Part shown: positions 34,166 to 44,400 of the stretch, piece by piece
How positions within the stretch are numbered: the stretch's first letter is position 1
Layout of the letters: each line of letters opens with the position of its first letter
NCBI GenBank assembly: GCA_950295325.1
Contig: OX485806.1
Span: 3,286,001 to 3,350,000 of the forward strand
Length of the DNA stretch: 64,000 nucleotides
DNA from: Polytrichum commune
Lineage: Eukaryota > Streptophyta > Polytrichopsida > Polytrichales > Polytrichaceae
Reading direction: 5' to 3'
Position numbers and translations under genes: made by a program
The notes under the pieces: model-generated
Told to the model about the DNA's origin: nothing
The model's input: the letters and a program-made list of their open reading frames with translations, nothing else
Databases searched by the model: none

Positions 34166-34641
34166 CACTGTGGATGGTATTTAGTGTCATGTACATTATT
34201 AATGAACGGTGTAAATTAGATGCTTGGAGGCCTAGTAGTGTCATGTCTGCTAATTGTCAACTCAACTATTTGTCAACATCAATTGCTTTTTGAAGTTCAT
34301 AGCTCTTTAAAATATAATAATTGGTATAGCACATTGGAGTGATTGAGATGAAAGTTTCACGTTTTAATATGCAAGGAAAAAAATATCCAACATACTAATG
34401 CCAAGTGTCATGTGTTTACACTTATGATCAACTTGTTGACCACTGTGTAACCTAAGCGTAGACCTCATCATATTATGGAGCATACTAATAACAAGATATC
34501 AGTAATCACACTAATGCCAATTGTCATGAGGTTCCCCTAATGGTCAAGTTATAGGCCTGTAGTGGAACCTAGAATAGGCCTCAGAATAGGGTAAGTAAGT
34601 GACACTTATTAGGCAGGTGACACTAAATACCATAAACGGTG
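34166..34641. repeat. Terminal-inverted-repeat family B, 476 bp
   Basis: Begins CACTGTGGATGGTATTTAGT and ends ACTAAATACCATAAACGGTG. Flanked by TA on both sides (34,164-34,165 and 34,642-34,643). This is the cleanest copy of the family. The interior contains CCAAGTGTCATG and GTTGACCACTGTGTAAC phrases, also seen at 6,400 and 13,600. Confidence 0.55.
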
Positions 34642-34895
34642 TATTGCTCTTCTGTGCGAAGCAAAATCAGCTGAAAAATTGCACTAAGGTTTGTAAGGAT
34701 AGTCAGCTTACGTTTCGCAGTTTGAGTCCACACAAACTTGAAAATCTCCTGAAGCGTGTCCTGCATGAAATCCAAACCACAATCGAGGAAAGTGGACACA
34801 ACAATCAGATTAGGTCAAATATGTACTCAAACCTCCAGAAGCTCCAAAAGCTCCAGAACCTCCAGAACCTTTGCAATTCCTCAATCATTGATTGA
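34642..34895 (+). other. Open frame with 9-base leucine-rich repeats, unassigned
   Basis: An open frame runs to 34,895 and includes a run of CTCCAGAAG-like 9-mers (34,833-34,870) encoding LQKLQKLQNLQNL. Its apparent start lies in the adjoining family B element. No family is recognised; it is probably not a gene. Confidence 0.2.
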
Positions 34896-35299
34896 TTCTC
34901 TTCAATGCATCGGATAGCATTTCATCAGAGACAAAAGGATATAGAGAATTTTAGGAATTGTGCACTCATACCAGACTCTCGACATCCAAACTGCAATTCT
35001 CGAGCACTTCCGTAGAGGCGATGATCATGCACAGATGAGTGAGATAGGTGACAAGAAAAACAATTGAAATAAGAAATCAGATCGCTTGAAACACATCTAA
35101 TGCCAAACGGAAGAGTGAATCACCGGTTGGAACGAGTGTGTGAAATTCTCCATGGCATTGCATGAAGAAATTCCGTGAACTTGAAGCCTCCGAAAGACCT
35201 CTGGAGTTCCTGGAGACTAGACACAAGACCTGCTAGGATGGATGTCGCTGTTTGTATGGATGAATGTAACACAAATGAAGTCGCCCATAGTGGATGAAC

Positions 35300-35600
35300 C
35301 TGCCCCTTAAGGTAGACATTCCTAATTCGGTTACTTGTCTTATAAAGACACCAATATTTAAATGGTATGTGGTTATGTGTGGTCCAAAGAACCGATACCA
35401 AAAAAGTATCATATGTTTAAAAGAGCTTGGATTACAAGCTCAAAATATGGTAACTATTCTAAGTTCAATAGTCAACATAATTGGGGGATCAATAGATAAT
35501 TCAACCATTTACCGAGCACAAGGATCTTCACTTTGAGAAGTGTATATCACATAGTATACTCAAAACTTATCCAAGAGGTCATAATTTTTTATATTGTCAA
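35300..35600 (+). repeat. Dispersed repeat family A
   Basis: Contains CCTAATTCGGTTACTTG, TGGTATGTGGTTATGTGTGG, ATATGTTTAAAAGAG, CTCAAAATATGGTAAC and GGATCTTCACTTTGA, in the same order as the copies at 42,300 and 59,040. Confidence 0.55.
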
Positions 35601-35629
35601 GGTCATTTCCTGCTATGACTAAATAGTGC

Positions 35630-36381
35630 ACTAAATATGATATTTAGTGTCACCAATTCTAATTGTCTTGCTCAATACCAATTGTAAACTGCGGTGTAGT
35701 GTCACCAACACTAAATGTTAACCCAACATTATTTGTCATTCCTTAATATTTTATTTTATTTTGGGGGGGGATTATAGATTTACAGTGTTGCAATAACTAT
35801 CACTTACCAAGTGTTTTTTCATCCAAATTCAATCATTCATGACAATATTTCATCACAAGTTGTTGACAAGAGCAGGTAGGGTTTTGGCCAATGGATGAGC
35901 TCATCCTTCATCCATGACAATATTTGTAAACATATTCATAAGAAGTGTCATCCAAAAAGCGACCACCATGTCATTAAATACGACATGACACTAAATATTG
36001 TATTTAGTGTTACCAATTCTATTTGTCTTGCTCAATACTAATTGTGAATTGCATGTGTAGTGTCACCAATACTAACTATAAGCCTAACATTATTTGTCAT
36101 TGCTCACAAATTTTTTTGGTCATTACAGATTTCCAATGTTGCATGTGTTGTCACTTACAAAGTGATTTTTCATCTAAATTTCAGTCATCCATGGCAATAA
36201 TTTAACATGGAAATCTTAGGATGAAAAATATACCAAACTTTGTTTCAATGCATGGCATTTGGATGAATTAAAAGTAAGTTGGGATGACAACATTTATAAA
36301 CTCATCCATATGGAATGCCATTAGAAGAATCACCACAATGACATAAAATACCATATGACACTCAATACAATATTTAGTGTA
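35630..36381 (+). repeat. 360-bp tandem repeat with palindromic junctions
   Basis: TATTTAGTGT occurs at 35,641, 36,001 and 36,371, each preceded by its near reverse complement (for example ACACTAAATA at 35,988-35,997). Between them the two units share CACCAATTCTAATTGTCTTG, CATTATTTGTCATT and a CACTTACAAAGTG phrase in order. Non-coding. It may be two head-to-tail copies of one element sharing an end. Confidence 0.75.
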
Positions 36382-38199
36382 GTCGATTTTAAAAAATACT
36401 TTCCAAATAATGAAAAACTATAAGTTTGACCAAAGGATGATCGTTGTATTTGATAAACACACACCTTGTACCAAAGGTAATTGCTTTATAAATTTGTGGA
36501 CAATAATACTTCATCCCAACTAGATCCCATCACTCTAATGTGAAGATATTTGAAATTGATGACGACATGAAATCAACTTTAAAATAAAAATTATAGACAA
36601 AGTCACGATGTTTCACCAAAGAACGATATTTGCAATAATTATAACTCCCTAGCTCTCACCTCCTTACACGACCACAACCACAACAATTTACACTTTACAA
36701 GTACCTAGGTTTAGTTGTTGACGTAACAAGTTGAATATTAAGTCTTTTGGATTACGATTGTTAATTAGGGAAAACTAGACCATGCACAATCCATTATTAT
36801 AACATGTTGAATTATATTGTAGGATCATCCAGTATGATTTGTAGAGACGATCTTCAAGTAATCGTTTTGATTAAATTCTTAATTTCAATTAACAAATTAA
36901 TTATGATTATCATCAAATTGGTGTTTGTTTTAAATCATGCTTTAGTATCATAACATTCAAAAAATGATTGAGCATTCACATGTCTCTCATGAAACTTAGG
37001 TTTAAACATGGTATTCATGAAAACTTCACATGGCACATAGAAATATCACATACGTTGTTCTCTCGAATACAAGGAAGGCCAGCTTGAACTAGTCTTTGAA
37101 GACAACTATTGCCAACTATACAAGTTTTTGTCAACTACAATTTTTTCCAAAGTTCAAGTGCACTTCACAAGACTAGAAATTGAGTCGGCCTTGAAAAATA
37201 AATGTCACATGTGAATGTGACATTTTATGAATACCATGTTTATATTGAAAGTGAATTGACATATTTGTCTATAGAATTGTGGTGATAAAAAAATTTGGAT
37301 TTTGAAAATATGTCCAGTTTTGTTTAGACATGACTTGTTACCCTATGTGCATGTTAGTTTCAAACATGATTGACTCTACCCATGAAAGCCTAAATTTTGA
37401 AGTGCCACATGACATGTTGCCATTGGTTAAGAATACTTTTACATCATGTGTGGCACCTCAAACATTATTTAATTCATCACATGGATGTTTGACAACTAAT
37501 TGCTATGTATGATGTACACATTCACATGTCTCCCATGGGGGTTGGTGGAGCTTTCATTAAAATCACACATCAAGTGCATGAGTCACCTTCAAATTAATAC
37601 CCCTTGATATACACTTTATGGGTGGACAAATAGAAAGGAATGTACATACAAAAGTATACCTAAGAAATAGCATGAAGTATATGTTTCGTAAGAATAACAT
37701 AAGAAGATAATACCATAACCTATGTACATGAAAACAACTTGCGAAAAATAGGCCTCCAATATTTAAGGCAAGAATACTTCATTTCATATTACATCCCAAG
37801 TGGTAGATTTCTTCCCAGTTTCTCTTACTAATCAAGGCATAATCTAGAGCCCCCCCCCCTCCCACACACACACACCAACTTTCAAAACCAAACCCCCAAA
37901 CCCTAGAGTGTTGAGGTAGGCCATCCATAGATCAAATGAAATATGAAGGTGTTAGATGATTATCTCCATCTTAAGCCTCACCTTACTTTTTATATTCTCG
38001 TATATATGCATGCCTTTGTTGCAAATTTACGCATGGGCTCTAGTGTGCCATAGGGCATGATAAAGAGAGAAACGACACCAACCATTGGTATTGGCGTAAA
38101 TGAAGGCATACTTCGCCTTGATAATAGCCACGAGCTCATATGTGAACTCAAAGTGGGATTACTGAGCAGGGCTATGAGACAAGTGTTATTGCCTCCTAT
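36382..38199. other. No gene seen
   Basis: AT-rich. Short inverted phrases at 36,990-37,540 (GGTATTCATGAAAAC versus TTATGAATACC) suggest another decayed inverted-repeat element. C-runs and G-runs lie at about 37,850 and 38,250. Confidence 0.4.
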
Positions 38200-39380
38200 C
38201 GGAGGTGGTCCCTATAGTGGCAAATGACATGGGCACTGTAGGCCCGGTTGGGGGGGGGGGGGGGGTATAAGTTCTATTTGCTAGTGTTGTGTATCTCAAG
38301 CGTGAATGTTACAAGGGCATGTAGTCTTGGCTCACTGTGGCATATGTTGGCTTTATTTCCTAGGGGTGACTCATGAGGGTTTGGCTATCCCTTTATCTGG
38401 GCTATTTTTGTGGATTTGGGCAACATGTTGTAAGATTCATTATTAGGATTTTGTTGTTTGTATTTGTTTAGGTGGGGAATACTAGTGGCTAGTAATTTAT
38501 CAGTTTTTGTTTATTGAGCGTGAGTAGTGTAAGGTATTTGATAGATATCCAGTGGATTTGTTGCATGCATGTGTGTATGGGCATTAAAGGTATGTAGCAT
38601 TATTCAAAGAGGTTGGTGACGTAGTTTGTGTGTATACCTCCTCAGATGCATGTTGTGAGGACAGTGAGTGTTACATATTGTCATGCATCTTCTAGTGTGT
38701 CCACCAAAGGGTGGTGTTTTAGTTTTTTAGCGCTTTTAGTTTTGATTTTTTTTTTTAATTTTCTTTGTTGGGTGCTAAGGGTGGGATCATGGTCTTGGCA
38801 GACTATGAATTCAATGGATTGTAGGCTTGAGTTTTGGGTGGTGTAGTGCGTGGTTTTCTATGGGGAGGTGGTGGTGATGACAATGATGTCAATTCAAAAT
38901 CTGGCAAAGCATCAACATGGTCTTGTGGTGCAGAGGCACATGTATAGCCGTGGAGGGATTGTGTTATCAGGGGGGTTTTCCAGGTGGGTAGTTGGTATGG
39001 TGTTGGAGGTGTTGAAGTGGTATTTGTAGTTATCCCGTTCAAGCCAACGGAGTAGGGGTTTGAGAAAAACTAGGAAGTAGGTAGGGACTGAGGGTGTTTT
39101 CTTGTATGGTGCTTCTTGTTAAGGGTATGTGTTGGTTTTCCTGAAGTAGGGCACCAAGAAAGTGGAAGAAGCATGTGTGTAGTTGTTCCCAATGAGGCTT
39201 ATGACATCATTGGGGTAGCCTAAATCTTCCATAATGGCTAGCAGGCGTAGGTGGTCTATGGAACTGAAGGCATTTTTAAAGTCAATATATAAGTTGTATA
39301 TATCTTTGTAGGCTTCTTGTTGGCCAGCTTTGCCTAATGTGGCAAGGTCTTGGAGCCGCCATTTCTACCCCCTAAAATCT
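38200..39380 (-). pseudogene. Degenerate LINE reverse transcriptase
   Basis: On the minus strand, 39,200-39,300 reads LYIDFKNAFSSIDHLRLL followed by AIMEDLGYP, the reverse transcriptase block with a catalytic-type D and the AF...H motif. At about 39,080-39,110 it reads IQENTLSPYL, corresponding to the family's GxxxGDxLSPxLF block. Downstream is broken. The plus strand here is C-poor, the mirror image of 18.9-22.2 kb, so the two are probably the same LINE lineage. Confidence 0.6.
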
Positions 39381-39814
39381 TTCATTAAATTTTTATTATA
39401 TCAATATTTTTTTGTCATGGGCCCTTGCCTTTTTCTACTAGACCATCTTTTTTTGCCTCTCCCACCGCAAAACCCATTGGACCAAGTTAGTGGATAATGT
39501 AGGCCTTCAAATATGTTTTTTGGGGACCTCAGACTTCATGGTCACTATAATATTTTTTCCTTGGTGTAAACCAAAGTGCTCTTGGGATGAGTTCAACAAC
39601 CAATCACAAATTTTACAAGGCTTTGGGACGACTTCATGGTCCATGGTGTAAACAACTCATCAGTATTTGTGTCGGAAGGAATCGAACCTGGGACTTGACA
39701 AAGAGTATTTGCAAGGAAAAGAATCGAACCTAGTATTTGACAAAGAGTATTTGCAAATCAGAAGAATCACATGTTGTTGCAAGGTAGTTACATAAGTAAC
39801 CATCATTGTCTCAT
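39381..39814. other. Short repeats only
   Basis: AATCGAACCT occurs twice (about 39,668 and 39,721) in a local direct repeat that also shares TTTGACAAAGAGTATTTGC. GGTGTAAAC phrases near 39,565 and 39,648 hint at a decayed inverted-repeat element. No gene. Confidence 0.4.
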
Positions 39815-40380
39815 GTTACAATGAAATAAAATTGATTTTTGAGTCCAGGTAGGCAAAAAACTTATGGGACTAAAAGTGCATGAGGATGGTGTAAAATTGG
39901 CTGATTCCCCAGAGTGGCGGAGTGCAGTAGCCTCCATGATATAGAGGCTAATATTATCTCGATCGTCCAATCGAACAAAAGACTTGAGCATCCCTAATAC
40001 TAACTACATTCTCAAATAATGATTGGATCTTATCTCTAATGAAATTGTATTATATAGGGGACATTCCAACACAAAGAGTGCCTCATTTTTAGTTACATTA
40101 TGAGAGCATAAGTGGCATAATCTATTATCTCTAGAGGTAGGGATCGTGGACCACCGGAATCCAGTTTCAATGGCAAGCTTATTTCGAGGTGCGGTAAGCA
40201 ACAATGATCTTGCGTTGTGGTGGTACTATCAATGGTTGCTTCAAATATAATTCACATTCGTACTTGAGAATTTCCTTGAGGGGGAGGTAATCTAGTTTCT
40301 TCTCTTGAGAGATGGAAAGAGTTCCACTCTTTAACAAGAAAAACCTCCTTGAGATCATCAAATGTGAGTTTTGATGGTGT
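39815..40380 (-). pseudogene. LINE 3'-end fragment with zinc-binding C-terminus
   Basis: The minus-strand frame carries RLCHLCSHNVTKNEALFVLE then CPLYN (about 40,050-40,110), the CxxC...H/E...C zinc-binding type C-terminus of LINE proteins. Next comes YIMEATALRHSGES, then a 3' end CTGGACTCAAAAATCAATTT at 39,832-39,851. Collinear with 24,360-24,905 on the other strand. Stops and frameshifts break it. Confidence 0.6.
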
Positions 40381-40556
40381 TAGGTTATCTTGCTTTTCCC
40401 AACGAGATAGACTCCATGATGCCTCCCACATGGTTGTCGATTTGTGCTAGGTGTCAAATCCTTGTTTGGCAAGATGTTCGTGTTTGTATTCGTATTTGAG
40501 AATATCTTGGTGATCTGTTGCCACTGGCAACGTTCACGATTCCATCATCAGGAGTG

Positions 40557-41384
40557 TTGTGGATAAAAATTCACATGCATCCTTGCAATTGTGATGAGTA
40601 CTGGAGTTGATTGGAAAATGCGGCGGAAGATTCCTTCAAAATGGAGCACTGCCATTCTGTCCACCCACCTGCAACGGAACCTTCACTTTACTGTCTCGCC
40701 ATGGAAATAAGTGTTGGGCTGTTGCTGCTCGCTCAGATACACGTGCTGTTGTTGCTTGCTAGCTAGCTGCTGTTCGGTATTCGTCTGTGTCCTGATTAAT
40801 ATATTCCAAAGATCTGCACAGAGTTGTTGTGATGATCGATCGAGTAATTTTCTGATTCTATTCTGAGCTTCCTCGCACATTCTTACCAGTATGGGACAGC
40901 ACAGGCAAGGCTGTTAAGGTTGTGGACGATAACCTAGGCTTAATGGAGGTGATCCGCCATAAAGCAGCTCGGTGAAGGTTTGTTGTGAATAAATTCACAT
41001 GCATCCTTGCATTGTGATGAGTACTGGAAGTGATTGGGAAATGCAGCGGAAGATTCATCTCAAAAAGGAGTGCCAAATCACAGAATGCCATCTACGCTAA
41101 CCTCTACTTTATCTCGTCATGGAATACTTGTTGTACCACTGCTGCTCGCTCACATGTGCTGTGGCTAGGCTGCTGTCCGGTGCTCGTCTGTGTACCAAGT
41201 ATTCCAGAGGTCTGCACAGAATTGTTGTGATGATGATCGATCGAGTGATATCCTGATCTATTCTGAGCTTCCACGCACATGCCTGTCAATATGGGGCATC
41301 ACAGGCAAGGGTGATATGAATGTGAATGTTATGTTCAATGGAGGCTCAGATCACCCATAGAGACGAAGCTCGGTGAGAGTTTAT
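40557..41384 (+). repeat. Tandem duplication (two units of about 410 bp) upstream of the glycosyltransferase
   Basis: Unit 1 (40,557-40,982) and unit 2 (40,983-41,384) run in parallel: TTCACATGCATCCTTGCA, GATGAGTACTGG, CTGCTGCTCGCTCA, TCTGCACAGA, TTGTTGTGATGATCGATCGA, TCTATTCTGAGCTTCC and AGCTCGGTGA appear in both in the same order. The second unit ends about 46 bases before the start codon, so it probably holds the promoter and 5' UTR. Confidence 0.85.
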
Positions 41385-41430
41385 TGTTGTTATTGTAGTT
41401 GTGTTCAATTGCTCACTTTATTTGGAAGCT

Positions 41431-44400
41431 ATGGAAAGTGCTGCATCGGCCTGCTTCAAGGATCACATGAAATGCCGACCTCATGTGGTGCTCATCCCTA
41501 TCCCACCTCCTGGTCACTCGCAGCCATCCGTGCAACTTGCGAAGAAGCTGGCCAAATCTGGGGCGGTGGTCACAATTGTGAGTTCGGACCTTCACATTGA
41601 GGAGCTGAAGGCGATTAGGTCAAAGAATTCTGCAAGCCTGCATCCGAAGATACGGCTTGTGGGGCTCCAAGACGGAACTACACTTTCGAGCACTACTTAT
41701 TTGGATGTGGTAATGGGGGAGCCAACGGTGGAGGCACGGCTCTCGGAGCTTCTGGAGTCTGTTCTTCGAGAGATGTTGATGATGCCTGCAGATAATAATA
41801 TTGCTGCTGATGCTGATAATGAGTATGATGATGTTGTTGGTGCTCCTTGTTGTGTCATCTCCGACTTTCTTGCCCTCGGCTGGGTGCACATCCCTACATC
41901 TAAGCTTCAATTAGAATGCCATGTGATTTATGCGTCCCCTGCCAACATCCTCAGCTTCCTTTTTCAGGTATATATTTCTTTCCTGTAACCTACCCCCTGG
42001 AGCTCGAATGTGCCTCAATGCAACCGATTCGTTCGTTGTGGTCACCAATAGTTTTCTACAGTTTCTCATTCCAATCGCGGGTTGTAGAATGAGAAACTGT
42101 AGAAAACAGATTGAATGCATTATAGTGTAGTTGAAGAGGGAACCTGACCTCACCGATCGTCCCTCCTAGCGGTACATACCGTGGAGTGAAGACAGACAAT
42201 ATGTGGATTCTAGTGGACAGTTTGTCTAGGAGTAACTGTCTCCTACAAATCCTCTCCCATCGTTTGCTCGTGAACTTTTCTTCCAGTGTCTCATAGTAAG
42301 GTCGATGTGCCTAAATCTAATACAACAATAATCTGGACACCAGTATTTGAGTGATATGTGATTAGGTGTGATCTAAGAACTAACACCAGAAAGGACATGT
42401 GTTTAAAAGAGATGAACAACGGGTAAAATATGTGCTAATCATTGTAGGCTCATTAGTAGTCAACATGATTGGGAAAACCTATATGACTACTTAATGAGCA
42501 CGAGAATCTTCAGTTTGATTACGAGGCAATTGTCTAAGGGCATGACTTAGATTTGCTTATTTATCATCTTGCACTAATTGTGTGTTGCATATCCTATGAG
42601 AAGTGGGTGCAGAAAGAAAATTATCCATCTACCTCAACTTCAACAAAAATGAACAGTAAGAAATCTTGTAGTATTGTAGTTGGGTAAGTAGGAGTGGATG
42701 TGGTTGTGATGGTTGTCATCAACGCACCTTTGCCTCCTTATCTGTCCAAAACGGAACCAGAGAAAGTTGTCTACAACCATCCATTGTGTGTATGTGCACA
42801 TTGGATTGATTTAACTAATGAGGATATGGCATGTATCCATGGCAGGTCGAAAGGCTTACGAAGGAAGGGCGAGTACCGGTGACGCAGGCTAACCAGTGGC
42901 AGCCAATTAGTTGCATCCCAGGGTGCCCGCCTCTCAATCCATTGGACCTACCAAAGGTTTTTCATGGCGATGTTCCTTCGCACCGATCGGGCTTCGTGAA
43001 TCGCCATGTCCAAGCATTGCGTCATGCTTCGGTGGCTCTGCTGAACACATTTGAGGAGATTGAAGCAGATGTTCTTCACATCCTTCGAACTGAAGTGATT
43101 GGATCCTGCCCATCTGCTGCCAAGGTAGGTAATCATGTTCACTAACTCTGGAAGTAGTAGTAGTCTCAGAAAATGGGAGTTGAGTTTTGACATTTCTCAT
43201 TTTTACCTAAGCTCAAATTGCTTTCAGAAGTGAATGAGATGTCTAGGTTTGAGGACTTGTAATGGAAAGATTGATCAGAGAGGGGTTTCAGGCTGTGGAG
43301 TTGACAAGCAAATTTGAATCTTGGTGTCTCACAGTTTGAAGTCATGGGGACAGCATGCATTAATCTGCGAGTTGTGGAAGCATTGGCACACTTGACATCA
43401 TCGAGTGACCTGCTTATCTTCATTTGCAGATTGCTGGAATCTGAAATGTCTAAGTTAGCCCAATCAAGAAAAGGTCTCAAGTGACCTCAAACATTCTAGA
43501 TGAGAAACTTAAGCTTTAGAGTAGATGCACGAACAACTGAGTGTTTGGTGTTGTAGTATCTTGACAACTTGAACTGCATCCATTCATCTGCGAGTTGTGT
43601 CCAGCATTGACCTGCTTATCTCCATTTGCAGATGCGCAACATCTTTGCAATTGGGCCTTTGATTGTGTCGGAGGAAATAGAGTGCTGCAGGAATGGTGAA
43701 AATGGGAATGTTGTTGAGAGCGATCAACTGATGCATAGCCATGTCTTAAGAAATGAGGAGAATCCATGTTTGCAGTGGCTCAACACCCAGGCTCCTGATT
43801 CAGTTCTCTATGTGGCCTTTGGAAGCGCACGTTCTACGTTCACAAATACACAACTTTACGAGCTGGCGGAGGGCTTGGAGGCCAGCAGGCAACCATTCTT
43901 GTGGATTTTGAAGACCCCCGGGGAAGCTTCCTCGCCATCAATGCAGGCTCCTCAGCATTCAATGTCCGAATTGCTCCCACCTGGTAAGCAATTGACCAGC
44001 TTCAAAGTGCTCATGTTCCTCCGCTTTGTCTACTCTGGGTCTACTCTACTACACAACCCTTCCACCTGGTAAGCTATCAAATGTCAGTTTGCTCATCCTC
44101 CCCTTTGTCTGCTCCATTACATAACCCTCAGCAAGCACCAACCACTTCACTACTAAACCTTTTTGACTTGGAATTTGTGGAGCTGTATTTTCATTACCGA
44201 ATTCTTGTGTCAACTCTTAAATATTGCCTGCTTCAAGCAGTGTCTGAATTCTCTCCACCTGGTAAGTGATTGCTGGTCAACTTGCTCATCCTCCCATTTG
44301 TCTTCTCCACTACATAACCTTAAGCTAGCATGAACAGCTTCACTACTTACCTTTTGACTAGGAATTTCCCGAGCTGTATCTTCATTGCGAAATTTTTGTG

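Noticed and set aside
41620-41910. Minus-strand open frames inside the glycosyltransferase
   Set aside because: Shadows of the real plus-strand exon 1.
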